Assembly: GCA_903820745.1 (NCBI GenBank)
Contig: CAIJIT010000284.1
Coordinates: 28,133-92,132 of the forward strand
Direction of reading: 5' to 3'
From: an uncultured Burkholderiales bacterium
GTDB taxonomy: Bacteria > Pseudomonadota > Gammaproteobacteria > Burkholderiales > Burkholderiaceae_C
Length of the DNA stretch: 64,000 nt
Below are positions 42,702-53,246 of the stretch, one piece after another (positions within the stretch are counted from its first letter, which is position 1; each line of letters begins with the position of its first letter). Under the pieces are notes generated by a model, which was not told the DNA's origin, made no database searches, and saw only the letters and a list, made by a program, of their open reading frames with translations. A program made the position numbers and the translations under genes.

Positions 42702-44738
42702 ATGGCTTCAATCGCTGTTAGCAACCCCTCCACGATGGCCAACGCCATTCGCGCCTTGGCGATTGATGCCGTGCAACAAGCCAACTCGGGACACCCAGGC
42801 GCGCCGATGGGCATGGCTGACATCGCCGTGGCCTTGTGGACCCGCCATCTGCGCTTCAACCCGACCAACCCGCATTGGGCCGGCCGCGACCGCTTCGTGC
42901 TTTCGAACGGGCATGGCTCGATGCTGCTTTATGCCGCCCTGCACCTGAGCGGCTACGACCTGCCGATGGCCGAGTTGAAGAACTTCCGCCAGATGCACAG
43001 CAAAACGCCGGGCCACCCCGAACTCGGTGTCACGCCGGGCGTCGAGACCACCACCGGACCGCTCGGCCAGGGTTTTGCCAACGCGGTCGGGATGGCTCTG
43101 GCCGAGAAGTTGCTGGCGCACGAATTCAACCGCGATGCCGGGAGCATCGTCGACCACCGCACCTACGTCTTCATGGGCGACGGCTGCATGATGGAAGGCA
43201 TCAGCCATGAGGCGGCTTCCCTGGCGGGCGCCTGGAAGCTGAACAAGCTGACCGCGGTCTATGACGACAACGGCATCTCGATCGACGGACAGGTCGGACC
43301 CTGGTTCGCCGACAACACGGCTGAGCGATTCAAAGCCTATGGCTGGAACGTCGTCGGCCCGGTCAACGGCCATGACATCGAAGCCGTCGATGCTGCACTC
43401 GCCCAGGCCAAGCTGAGCCAGGACAAACCAACGCTGGTGATCGCCAAGACCCATATCGGTCATGGCAGCCCGAACCGTGCGAACACCTCCAAAGCCCATG
43501 GCGAGCCGCTCGGCGCGGAAGAGATCGCCCTGACGCGCGCAGCGCTCGGTTGGACTCATGCGCCATTCGTGGTTCCGCCCGAGGTCTATGCAGGTTGGGA
43601 CCGGAAAGCCGCCGGGGCCAAGCTCGAAGCCGCCTGGGACCAGGGCTTTGACGCCTACGCCGAAGCTCACCCCGAACTGGCTGCCGAATTCCAGCGCCGC
43701 ATGGCCGGCATCTTGCCGGCTGATTTCACCCAGACCGCCGTCGATGCGGTGATTGCCGCCCATACCAAGGGCGAAACAGTCGCCAGCCGCAAGGCCAGCC
43801 AGATCGCACTGGAGGCGTTCACGGCTGCCGTGCCCGAGATGCTGGGCGGCTCGGCCGACCTGACCGGTTCGAACCTGACCAACACCAAGGCCGCAACCCC
43901 GTTCCGTCTCGAAGCTGACGGCACCTCGAACGGCGGGCGCCACATCAACTACGGCGTGCGTGAATTCGGCATGGCCGGCATCATGAATGGGCTGGCTCTG
44001 CATGGCGGCTTCATCCCCTATGGCGGCACCTTCCTGACTTTCAGCGACTACAACCGCAATGCGATCCGCATGGCAGCGCTGATGAAGCTGCGCGTGATCC
44101 ATGTTTTCACCCATGACTCGATCGGCCTGGGCGAAGATGGTCCGACGCACCAGTCGATCGAACATGTCGCTTCATTGCGTCTGATCCCTGGCCTCGATGT
44201 CTGGCGTCCGGCCGACACCGCCGAAACTGCGGTCGCCTGGACCTTCGCACTTGGCAATGCCAGCCGCCCGAGTGCACTGGCCTTGTCGCGCCAGAACCTG
44301 CCTTATGCGCCCAAAGCCGGGCTCGACGAGATCAGCCGCGGCGCTTATGTGCTGAGCGAACCCGCAGAGGTCGGAATGAAGAAAAAGCCCAAGGCCGTCA
44401 TCATCGCCACCGGCTCCGAAGTGCAGTTGGCGCTGCTGGCGCAGGTCGCCCTGGCCAAGGAAGGCATCCCGGTGCGGGTCGTGTCAATGCCCTCAACGAA
44501 TGTATTCGACCGCCAGGATCGCAAGTACAAAAAGACCGTGCTACCCGAAGGCCTGCCGCGCATTGCGGTCGAAATGGGCGTTACCGATGGCTGGTGGAAA
44601 TATGGCTGCGCTGCAGTCATCGGCATCGATACCTATGGCGAATCGGCACCGGCGCCCGTGCTGTTCAAGCATTTCGGCTTCACCACCGAGAACCTGGTCG
44701 CAACCGTCAAGCAAGTGCTGGGCAAGAAAAAGCGTTGA
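42702..44738 (+). CDS. tkt: Transketolase
   Basis: A thiamine-diphosphate enzyme exchanging two-carbon units in the pentose-phosphate pathway. It is 678 residues. The N-terminal [23 protein letters not shown], the ThDP motif [18 protein letters not shown], and the C-terminal [16 protein letters not shown] and SRQNLP are all typical. ATG 42702 is taken because family similarity begins there; ATG 42735 is also possible. It is 53 bp upstream of gap, a pairing that recurs in Burkholderiales. Confidence 0.95.
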   Translation: MASIAVSNPSTMANAIRALAIDAVQQANSGHPGAPMGMADIAVALWTRHLRFNPTNPHWAGRDRFVLSNGHGSMLLYAALHLSGYDLPMAELKNFRQMHSKTPGHPELGVTPGVETTTGPLGQGFANAVGMALAEKLLAHEFNRDAGSIVDHRTYVFMGDGCMMEGISHEAASLAGAWKLNKLTAVYDDNGISIDGQVGPWFADNTAERFKAYGWNVVGPVNGHDIEAVDAALAQAKLSQDKPTLVIAKTHIGHGSPNRANTSKAHGEPLGAEEIALTRAALGWTHAPFVVPPEVYAGWDRKAAGAKLEAAWDQGFDAYAEAHPELAAEFQRRMAGILPADFTQTAVDAVIAAHTKGETVASRKASQIALEAFTAAVPEMLGGSADLTGSNLTNTKAATPFRLEADGTSNGGRHINYGVREFGMAGIMNGLALHGGFIPYGGTFLTFSDYNRNAIRMAALMKLRVIHVFTHDSIGLGEDGPTHQSIEHVASLRLIPGLDVWRPADTAETAVAWTFALGNASRPSALALSRQNLPYAPKAGLDEISRGAYVLSEPAEVGMKKKPKAVIIATGSEVQLALLAQVALAKEGIPVRVVSMPSTNVFDRQDRKYKKTVLPEGLPRIAVEMGVTDGWWKYGCAAVIGIDTYGESAPAPVLFKHFGFTTENLVATVKQVLGKKKR

Positions 44739-44779
44739 TTTCAAATCGGGTGCTGGTCACCCATTATTTTATTGATTGA

Positions 44780-45790
<1,011 letters not shown>

Positions 45791-45810
45791 ACCGAGCCGT
45801 TCCAAACGCA

Positions 45811-45838
45811 AACCTCGCTCTCACCGGCGGGGTTTTTT
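45811..45838 (+). terminator. Rho-independent terminator after gap
   Basis: AACCTCGC (45811-45818) pairs with GCGGGGTT (45827-45834), including one G-T pair, followed by T6. It separates gap from the protease gene. Confidence 0.8.
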
Positions 45839-45923
45839 CATTTGGGCGAGCCGAATTTGCGTTTCTTTGCAAAGAGTTGCCGGAGGCTGCAATAAACTGT
45901 GCCGAAATCTGGAGACCGGGCGC

Positions 45924-48437
45924 ATGAAGTTTTTGCTATTTGTTTGGCTGCTGGCCGTTCTGCCCCTGCAGGCGGCGGTCGAGGAGCCCGCCCGGGTCAT
46001 CGTCCGCTTCAAGAGCAATGCGGCGAGCGTCAAAGCCAAGCCAATGGCAACGAATCTTTCCCGCCTTGAGGCGCGCGATCTGGCACAGCTCAGGGGCACC
46101 GGCCTGGGTCTGCGCACCGGCCGCGCCTTGATCGCCCGTCGAAGTCTCGACAACCGCACCCATGTATTCACCGCCACCGGCATCAGTTCCGCCGCGCTGG
46201 CCAGTCGCTTGGCGCAGGACAGCGAGGTCGAACTGGTTGCGGTTGACGGGCGGCGGCGGCACAGCTTGTTGCCCAACGACCCGCTTTTCGGCGGTGCGAA
46301 TTTGGATCCACCGGTTTTGATTGGCCGGTTCCCCGACAGCAGTGGCGCGTTGCAGGATACGTACAGCCGCAATCTGGACCAGTGGCACCTGAAAACGCCA
46401 AGTCGCATTCCCGGCCAAGTCGTTTCAAGCATCAATGCGCCAGCGGCCTGGGACATCACGACCGGTGCAGCGTCGATCGTCGTGGCGGTGCTCGACACTG
46501 GGGTGCGCAAGGATCACCCGGATCTGGCCGGTCAATTCGTCGGCGGTTACGACATGATCGCCGACGATGCAGAGTCGGGCGACCTGACCCCCGGCCGTGA
46601 CAGTGACGCCTCGGACCCGGGCGACTGGGTCAGCCAGGCCGACATCAACAGCGGCGCGCTGGGCAGCAGTTGCACTTCGGCAGACATCGGCAACAGCAGC
46701 TGGCATGGCACCCGCGTCTCGGGGCTGATCGCCGCAGCCAGCAACAACGGATTGGGCATTGCCGGAGTCGCCTGGGGTTCCAAAATCCTGCCAGTGCGCG
46801 TGCTGGGCAAATGCGGTGGTTACGACTCGGACATCATGGCCGGCATGAAATGGGCGGCAGGTATTGCAGTCGCCGGACTGCCCAGCAATCCAAATCCTGC
46901 CAAGGTGCTGAACATGAGCTTGGGTGCCAGCGGCAGTTGCTCTGCCGGGGACAGCACCGGCGCCCTCTACCGCGACACGATCAACCAGGTCATCGCCAAA
47001 GGCGTCACGATCGTAGCGGCGGCCGGCAACTCCACGGGACAGGCGGTCGGTCTGCCGGGCAACTGCCCCGGCGTCATCGCTGTCACCGGGCTGCGCCATG
47101 TCGGCAGCAAGGTCGGTTTTTCGAGCGTGGGGCCCGAGGTGGCAATCTCCGCACCAGGCGGCAACTGCATCAACCTTGCTTCTGGCTACCCCTGCCTCTA
47201 CACGATGATCAGCACGACCAACAGCGGCACGACAACGCCTGTGCTGGCCGACAACGCCTACACGACCAACACGGTGTCAGTCGGTACCAGCTTCTCCGCG
47301 CCTGTGGTCAGCGGCACGGTGGCCTTGATGCTGTCGATGCGGCCCTCGCTGACTCCAGCGGAGGTCATGTCCATGCTGAAGAAAACTGCCCGCCCCTTCA
47401 TGACCAGCGGGGCCTCGGCAGACACCAAACAATGCGTCGCGCCGGTCAACAATATTGACCAACTGGAATGCTATTGCACCACCAGCACCTGTGGCGCGGG
47501 CATGCTCGACGCCAGCGCTGCCGTGCTGGCCGCTCAGCTTGCCAATGCGACGACCCCTCAGTCGATCAGCTTTACCCAACCCGCAAGCCAATTGCTCAGC
47601 GCCGGCACGCTGACCCTGGTCGCCAGTTCCAACTCGGGACTGGACGTAAGCTTCAGTTCGAGCACGCCGGCAGTCTGCACGGTCAGTGGCAGCCAGGTGA
47701 CGCTGATCACTGCCGGCAATTGCACGGTGACCGCCAACCAGGCCGGCAATGCCATCTACATGCCCGCAACAGCAGTCACCTACAGCTTCACCATCTCGGC
47801 TGCGGCGGCCTTGACGGCGCAGACGATCACGTTCGAGCTGATCCCGGCGCAAACTTTCGGCATCGCAGCACCTAGTTTGAGCGCCAGCGCTTCCTCGGGA
47901 CTGGCCGTCACTTTTGCGTCAACGACAAGCTCGTTCTGCACGGTCAGCGGCAACAGCCTGACTTTGCTGGCAGCGGGCAACTGCTCGATCACGGCCAGCC
48001 AGAGTGGCAATTCGGCCTACGCAGCCGCGCCATCCGTCACGCGCAGCTTCAGCGTGCTGCAAGGCACTCAGACGATCAACTTCGGCGCCTTGAGCGATCA
48101 GGTGCTGGGTGGCGGCGTGATCGCCATCAGCGCCAGTTCAAGCTCGGGCTTGGCCGTATCGCTGGCCTCGACCACGCCGACCGTGTGCACGCTCAACGCC
48201 AGCAATCTGAGCCTGCTCGCTGTGGGCACCTGCACGCTAACGGCCAACCAGGCCGGGAATGCCAATTACAGCTCGGCTGCCAGCGTCATGCGCAGCTTTG
48301 CAGTGACTGCAGTGGCCAGCAGCAGCAGCAGCGGCGGCGGCGGCGGCGGGGCTTTCAGCGGCTTCTGGCTCGCTTTACTGGCGTTGGCCAGCTTCACCCT
48401 GCAGCGCCGGCCGAATCGGGCCTCAGCGAGCCACTGA
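45924..48437 (+). CDS. Secreted S8 (subtilisin) serine protease with a GlyGly-CTERM tail
   Basis: An 837-residue exported protease. A signal peptide (MKFLLFVWLLAVLPLQA) is followed by a propeptide-like region to about residue 150. The catalytic domain has Asp in VVAVLDTGV (near 190), His in SSWHGTRVSG (near 261) and Ser in GTSFSAPVVSG (near 455). Three beta-sandwich repeats of about 80 residues, each with a Cys pair, fill residues 546-796. The end has a Ser/Gly run, GGGGGGAFSGFW, a hydrophobic helix and basic residues: a GlyGly-CTERM signal processed by rhombosortase, probably after type II secretion. GGAG lies about 9 nt before ATG 45924. Confidence 0.92.
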   Translation: MKFLLFVWLLAVLPLQAAVEEPARVIVRFKSNAASVKAKPMATNLSRLEARDLAQLRGTGLGLRTGRALIARRSLDNRTHVFTATGISSAALASRLAQDSEVELVAVDGRRRHSLLPNDPLFGGANLDPPVLIGRFPDSSGALQDTYSRNLDQWHLKTPSRIPGQVVSSINAPAAWDITTGAASIVVAVLDTGVRKDHPDLAGQFVGGYDMIADDAESGDLTPGRDSDASDPGDWVSQADINSGALGSSCTSADIGNSSWHGTRVSGLIAAASNNGLGIAGVAWGSKILPVRVLGKCGGYDSDIMAGMKWAAGIAVAGLPSNPNPAKVLNMSLGASGSCSAGDSTGALYRDTINQVIAKGVTIVAAAGNSTGQAVGLPGNCPGVIAVTGLRHVGSKVGFSSVGPEVAISAPGGNCINLASGYPCLYTMISTTNSGTTTPVLADNAYTTNTVSVGTSFSAPVVSGTVALMLSMRPSLTPAEVMSMLKKTARPFMTSGASADTKQCVAPVNNIDQLECYCTTSTCGAGMLDASAAVLAAQLANATTPQSISFTQPASQLLSAGTLTLVASSNSGLDVSFSSSTPAVCTVSGSQVTLITAGNCTVTANQAGNAIYMPATAVTYSFTISAAAALTAQTITFELIPAQTFGIAAPSLSASASSGLAVTFASTTSSFCTVSGNSLTLLAAGNCSITASQSGNSAYAAAPSVTRSFSVLQGTQTINFGALSDQVLGGGVIAISASSSSGLAVSLASTTPTVCTLNASNLSLLAVGTCTLTANQAGNANYSSAASVMRSFAVTAVASSSSSGGGGGGAFSGFWLALLALASFTLQRRPNRASASH

Positions 48438-49118
48438 AGCCACTGAAGCCACTGAAGCCGCCGATGCTGCTGGGGCGACCGCACAGGTCTTGAAGCCGGC
48501 GCGCAGCGCTTCGTCCTTCAAGCCGTGCAAGCCTTGCGCCTGCCCGGCTTCGACCTGAGCCAGAACCAGGCTGTGGCGTTTCAGCGGCGGCTGCAAACTC
48601 GACACCCGCAAACCCTTCAACGCGCGCTTTTCGAAGGCATCGAGTGCTGCAGCTGCCGCTTTTTCGCTGTCATGGCGACTCAAGAGCAAAGACTTCAGCT
48701 CACCCGCAGGCAGGGCTTCAAAGCCGAGATTCAGTCGCCGGAAGGTCTCCTCCTTGCGGGCCAGCATCTCGGGCGCCAGCGGCCCGGTCACCACCGCCCA
48801 GACGCCAGGCAGATTCTGGTGCTGGGCCTGCATCTCGCCTGCAGCAATGCCGGCATGAAGCAGAGCCGCCTGTGCGGCCAGCAGCAAGGCTTCGCTGTCG
48901 ACCGGCCCGAACTCGACGCAGGTCTTCGCCTGCAGCGCCGGCAAGTCCTGCGGCTTCAACAACGTGATCATTTCGGGGTGTGATTGCCTGGCCATCCTTT
49001 CGGGCTCGCGGTCACCGTGCGCTTTCACGCCGACGAAGTCGTCGAGCCAGCCTCGTGTCCAGCCAAAGAACAAGGCATTGACGAGCAAAAGAATCAGCAC
49101 CAACCAGCGCAGCAGCAT
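48423..49118 (-). CDS. SPOR-domain-type membrane protein
   Basis: A 231-residue protein with one N-terminal membrane helix (LLRWLVLILLLVNALFFGW) and a periplasmic body. ACVEFGPVDS-type sequence (CVEFGPVDSEALL) and VWAVVTGPLAP resemble the SPOR peptidoglycan-binding region seen in Burkholderiales proteins beside birA. The start is one base after the birA stop. The C-terminus consists of Ala-Ser-Val repeats encoded by 9-bp tandem repeats, and it overlaps the converging protease gene by 15 bases. Confidence 0.68.
   Translation of the reverse strand: MLLRWLVLILLLVNALFFGWTRGWLDDFVGVKAHGDREPERMARQSHPEMITLLKPQDLPALQAKTCVEFGPVDSEALLLAAQAALLHAGIAAGEMQAQHQNLPGVWAVVTGPLAPEMLARKEETFRRLNLGFEALPAGELKSLLLSRHDSEKAAAAALDAFEKRALKGLRVSSLQPPLKRHSLVLAQVEAGQAQGLHGLKDEALRAGFKTCAVAPAASAASVASVASVAR
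48430..48456. repeat. Three perfect 9-bp tandem repeats (GCCACTGAA)
   Basis: Three exact copies lie head to tail across the converging gene ends. The first copy contains the protease stop codon. In the other direction the array encodes Ala-Ser-Val units of the SPOR-type protein, so copy-number change would alter only that protein. Confidence 0.85.
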
Positions 49119-49119
49119 C

Positions 49120-49929
49120 TCAAGCCTCCCTGCCAGCAACAAGGCGCAAGCTGACTTCGCCGCCGCTGACCTTGTGCATCACCCCTGCCGCCGTCTCCAG
49201 CAACAACTCGCCGCTAGCTGTGACGCCGCGCGCCATGCCTTGCAGCGTGCCAGCGTTGACCTGGCAGCCCTGTGTCAGGTCGCGCCGCGCGAAAGTTTGC
49301 TGCCATTGCGCGAAGCCGCTTTGAGGAAAGTCCAGCAAGGCCTGCAGCAAGGCTGGCGCCATTTGCGCCAGCACCTCGGGAGCGGTCACGCCGGGCTGGA
49401 TTTCGCTCAATGAAGCGAAGCCGGTACTGAATTGATCCTTTGCCTGGTCGTCAAGCTTGCTGATATTCAGACCGATGCCGACCACCACGGCGCGCTCGGC
49501 ACCGCAGGCCTGGGTTTCGATCAGGATGCCGCCGAGCTTGCGTCCGTCGAGCCAGATGTCATTGGGCCATTTCAACTGCAAGCGCGGCTGGCTGCCGGTG
49601 GGTTCGAGCGCATTGGCAATCGCGCAGCCCAGCGCCAGCGACAGCCCCGACCAATCTTGCAAGGCCAGGCTCAGCCCGATGGAGAAAGTCAGCGAACTGC
49701 CCGGGCTGGCCAGCCATTCCCGGCCCATGCGGCCACGGCCAGCCGTCTGCTGCTCGGCCAGCAGCAGGCAGGGCAGGCTGTCGGGGCCCTGTTCGCGCAG
49801 GCGCTCGAGCAAGGTGCGGTTGGTCGACCCGAGGCTGACGGCCACCTCGACGCCGATGCCGGGACAAAGCCTTGCCAGGCGCTGCTGCAGCGCTGCGGCT
49901 TGCCAGTCGAGGGTGGGTGAAGGGCTCAT
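49120..49929 (-). CDS. birA: Biotin--[acetyl-CoA-carboxylase] ligase
   Basis: It activates biotin as biotinyl-AMP and attaches it to the carboxyl carrier protein. It is 269 residues from ATG 49929. Motifs are SLGSTNRTL, AEQQTAGRGRMGREW (biotinyl-AMP loop), LKWPNDIWLDGRKLGGILIE and VVGIGLNI. The N-terminal helix-turn-helix of E. coli BirA is absent, so it is an enzyme without repressor function. Its start overlaps the SET gene stop (ATGA). Confidence 0.92.
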   Translation of the reverse strand: MSPSPTLDWQAAALQQRLARLCPGIGVEVAVSLGSTNRTLLERLREQGPDSLPCLLLAEQQTAGRGRMGREWLASPGSSLTFSIGLSLALQDWSGLSLALGCAIANALEPTGSQPRLQLKWPNDIWLDGRKLGGILIETQACGAERAVVVGIGLNISKLDDQAKDQFSTGFASLSEIQPGVTAPEVLAQMAPALLQALLDFPQSGFAQWQQTFARRDLTQGCQVNAGTLQGMARGVTASGELLLETAAGVMHKVSGGEVSLRLVAGREA

Positions 49930-50429
49930 CGCCGCTTCGGCGCCAGCATCGTGCCGCGGCAGACTTCGCTGCCGCAATGGCAGGCGAATTCCTTCTTCAG
50001 CTTGGCCGTGTAGCGCTCGTCGATGGTCAGGCCATAGTCGTAGAACAACTCCTCGCCAGGGAGCAGATCGCGCAGCGCCTTGATGTAGACGCGGTTGTCG
50101 ACTTCGTCGGCCTCGCAGTTGGGGTCGCAGCCATGGTTGATCCAGCGAGAACTGTTGCCGCCGACCAGCGCGTCGATGACACGGCCGTCGTCGATATGAA
50201 AGTAGAAGGTGTGGTGGGGCTGCTCAAGGTCATGCGGGTGGCGTTCCATCGCCAGATCCCAGCTGATCAGCTCACCGGTGTATTCGATCAACACCTCGCC
50301 GGCAGCGATCCCGGCCAGCGTATAAACGCCCCGCCCATGAACGCCCGAATTGCGCACCTGGATACGACGCCCGCCCGCCGCCTTGCTGGTTGGCATCTCT
50401 CTCGAATTCTTGCGGTCGGCTGGCGTCAT
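49926..50429 (-). CDS. SET-domain protein (putative protein-lysine methyltransferase)
   Basis: A 167-residue stand-alone SET domain. HGRGVYTLAGIAAGEVLIEYTGE opens the fold. SSRWINHGCDPNCEA and GEELFYDYGL form the SAM/lysine knot. A post-SET zinc cluster CHCGSEVCRG closes it. The catalytic Tyr is in the YDYG motif. The target is unknown; bacterial members can methylate histone-like or ribosomal proteins. ATG 50396 is an alternative start. It leads the SET-birA-SPOR cluster and is divergent from topB. Confidence 0.86.
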   Translation of the reverse strand: MTPADRKNSREMPTSKAAGGRRIQVRNSGVHGRGVYTLAGIAAGEVLIEYTGELISWDLAMERHPHDLEQPHHTFYFHIDDGRVIDALVGGNSSRWINHGCDPNCEADEVDNRVYIKALRDLLPGEELFYDYGLTIDERYTAKLKKEFACHCGSEVCRGTMLAPKRR

Positions 50430-50548
50430 CGAGTTTGTGGTTACATTGAATCTATGGGTGCGCGCGTGAGCGTGCGCGAGGCCGGATTGTAGGCAGGGCT
50501 TGATTTAAAGTCCGACCGACAAGCAAACAGCAAAGAAAAATCATCAAC

Positions 50549-53227
50549 ATGAGCAAGACTCTGATCATTGCCGAGAAGCCTTCAGTGGCTCAGGACATCG
50601 TGCGCGCCCTGACTGCCAGCGCCGGCAAGTTCGAAAAGATGGACGAATATTTCGAGAGCGATCGCTATGTGGTCAGCTCGGCGGTCGGCCATCTGGTTGA
50701 GATCAAGGCACCGGATGAATTCGACGTCAAGCGTGGCAAATGGAGTTTTGCCAACCTGCCGGTGATACCGCCGCATTTCGACCTGAACCCGATCGACAAG
50801 GTCAAGGGCCGCTTGAATGCGTTGGTCAAACTGATCCGCCGCAAGGACGTGACGAACCTGATCAATGCCTGTGACGCGGGCCGCGAGGGTGAGCTGATCT
50901 TCCGCCTGATCGTTCAATATGCAGGCACGGCCAAGGCCGCGATCAGCAAACCGATCGACCGGCTCTGGCTGCAGTCGATGACGCCGCAGGCGATCCGCGA
51001 CGGCTTCGCCAAGCTCAAGCCCGATGCGCAGATGCTGCCCCTGGCCGACGCGGCGCGCTGTCGCTCGGAAGCCGACTGGCTGGTCGGCATCAACGGCACG
51101 CGTGCGCTGACCGCATTCAACTCGCGCGATGGTGGTTTCTTCCTGACGACGGTTGGCCGGGTGCAGACGCCGACCTTGTCGATCGTGGTCGAGCGCGAAG
51201 AAAAGATCCGCAAGCATGTCTCGCGCGACTACTGGGAAGTACGCGGGGCTTTCGCTGCCCAGGCCGGAGAGTACGAAGGCAAATGGTTCGACCCGAAGTG
51301 GAAGAAGGACGATGACCTCGAACGCCGCGCTGACCGGCTCTGGAATCGCGCTGACGCCGATGCGATCGCCGCCGCCGCTGTCGGCAAACCAGCCAGCGTC
51401 AGTGAGGAAACGAAGCCGACCACGCAGAGCTGCGGCGGGCTGTACGACCTGACCACCTTGCAACGCGAAGCCAATTCGCGCTTCGGTTTTTCAGCCAAGA
51501 CCACGCTCTCGCTGGCGCAGGCGCTGTACGAAAAACACAAGGTGCTGACCTACCCGCGGACCGACTCACGTTTCCTGCCTGAAGACTATGTCGAGGTGGC
51601 CAAGCAGACCGCCGCGATGATCGCCGAGGAAAACCTGCCGGGTCCCTTGCAAGCGCTCAGCCAGCATGCCCGCACGGCCTTGAAGAACGGCTATATCAAG
51701 CCGACGAAAAAGATCTTCGACAACACCAAGGTATCGGATCACTTCGCCATCATCCCGACCTTGCAGGCGCCGAAAAGCCTCAGCGAGATCGAAGCCAAGC
51801 TCTATGACCTGGTGGTCAAGCGCTTCTTGGCGGTGTTCTTTCCACCGGCCGAGTTCTCGGTGACGACGCGGATCTCGACCGTCAAAGTGGCGGTGCCCGG
51901 TGTCGGCGAGGAACTGAACTTCCAGACCAACGGCAAGGTGCTGGTCAAACCGGGTTGGCTGGCCGTCTATGGCAAGGAAGTCCAGGAAGACGATGCCAAC
52001 CTGGTGGCGGTGGCCAAGGGCGAAGTGGTGATCACCGCCGAAACCGATGTCAAGTCACTGCAGACCAAGCCGCCGGCCCGCTATACCGAAGCCACCTTGC
52101 TGTCGGCGATGGAAGGTGCGGGCAAGCTGATCGACGACGAAGAGTTGCGTGCCGCGATGAACGAGAAAGGTCTGGGTACGCCAGCCACTCGCGCGGCCAC
52201 GATCGAAGGCTTGCTGACAGAGAAGTACATGCTGCGTGAAGGCCGTGAGCTGATCCCGACGGCCAAGGCCTTCCAGTTGATGACATTGCTGCGCGGCCTG
52301 GACGTAAAGGATCTGACCAAACCCGAACTGACCGGCGACTGGGAGTTCAAGCTCTCCGAGATGGAAAAAGGTCGTTTGAAACGCGACGACTTCATGGCTG
52401 AAATCGCCGCGATGACCGCCTCGCTGGTGCAAAAAGCCAAGGGCTATGACAGAGACACGATCCCGGGCGACTATGCAACATTGAAAGCGCGCTGTCCCAA
52501 ATGCGGCGGCGTGGTGAAGGAGAACTACCGGCGTTTCACCTGCGTCGGCAAGGCCGGCGCGGCAGCGACCGACGATGCGGCGACCGAGGGCTGCGGCTTT
52601 TCGATCGGCAAGATTCCCGGCAGCCGCAGCTTCGAATTGCATGAGGTCGAGCAATTCCTGCGCGACAAGAAAATCGGTCCGCTCGAAGGTTTTCGCTCGA
52701 AAGCGGGCTGGCCTTTCAGTGCCGAACTGGCCCTGGTCTATGACGAGGAGCTGGCCAACTGGAAGCTCGAATTCGACTTCGGTGACGATGCCAGAAAGGC
52801 CGCCGAAGACGGTGAACCGGTCGACTTCGGCGCCCAGACTTCGCTCGGCACCTGCCCCAAATGCCAGAGTCATGTCTTTGAGCATGGCGGCAACTATGTC
52901 TGCGAACATGCGGTCGGCGCCACCATTACCTGCGATTTCAAGAGCGGCAAGATCATCCTGCAGCAACCGGTCGCGGCCGTACAGATGCAAAAACTGCTGG
53001 CCAGCGGCAAGACCGATCTGCTGGAGAACTTCATCTCCAACAAGACCAAGCGCAAGTTCAAGGCCTTCCTCGCCTACGACAAAAAGGAGGGCAAGGTGAT
53101 GTTCGAGTTCGAGCCGCGCGCCTTGAAACCTGGCGCCAAGCCCGCTGCGGCCAGACCTGCGGCCAAGACCGCCGCCAAGCCGGCAGCCAAAAAAGTCGCC
53201 AGGAAAGTCGTGAGGAAATCAGCCTGA
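50549..53227 (+). CDS. topB: DNA topoisomerase III
   Basis: A type IA topoisomerase that decatenates and relaxes negatively supercoiled DNA. It is 892 residues. The Toprim domain starts LIIAEKPSVAQDI and has DAGREGELIFR. GRVQTPTLSIVV and the active-site Tyr in KVLTYPRTDSRFLP follow. Beyond the core are two C-terminal zinc-ribbon-like repeats (CPKCGGVV; CPKCQSHV) and a Lys/Ala-rich tail, an extension frequent in betaproteobacteria. It is divergent from the SET gene. Confidence 0.94.
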   Translation: MSKTLIIAEKPSVAQDIVRALTASAGKFEKMDEYFESDRYVVSSAVGHLVEIKAPDEFDVKRGKWSFANLPVIPPHFDLNPIDKVKGRLNALVKLIRRKDVTNLINACDAGREGELIFRLIVQYAGTAKAAISKPIDRLWLQSMTPQAIRDGFAKLKPDAQMLPLADAARCRSEADWLVGINGTRALTAFNSRDGGFFLTTVGRVQTPTLSIVVEREEKIRKHVSRDYWEVRGAFAAQAGEYEGKWFDPKWKKDDDLERRADRLWNRADADAIAAAAVGKPASVSEETKPTTQSCGGLYDLTTLQREANSRFGFSAKTTLSLAQALYEKHKVLTYPRTDSRFLPEDYVEVAKQTAAMIAEENLPGPLQALSQHARTALKNGYIKPTKKIFDNTKVSDHFAIIPTLQAPKSLSEIEAKLYDLVVKRFLAVFFPPAEFSVTTRISTVKVAVPGVGEELNFQTNGKVLVKPGWLAVYGKEVQEDDANLVAVAKGEVVITAETDVKSLQTKPPARYTEATLLSAMEGAGKLIDDEELRAAMNEKGLGTPATRAATIEGLLTEKYMLREGRELIPTAKAFQLMTLLRGLDVKDLTKPELTGDWEFKLSEMEKGRLKRDDFMAEIAAMTASLVQKAKGYDRDTIPGDYATLKARCPKCGGVVKENYRRFTCVGKAGAAATDDAATEGCGFSIGKIPGSRSFELHEVEQFLRDKKIGPLEGFRSKAGWPFSAELALVYDEELANWKLEFDFGDDARKAAEDGEPVDFGAQTSLGTCPKCQSHVFEHGGNYVCEHAVGATITCDFKSGKIILQQPVAAVQMQKLLASGKTDLLENFISNKTKRKFKAFLAYDKKEGKVMFEFEPRALKPGAKPAAARPAAKTAAKPAAKKVARKVVRKSA

Positions 53228-53246
53228 GCCTGAAGGCGTACGCGCC

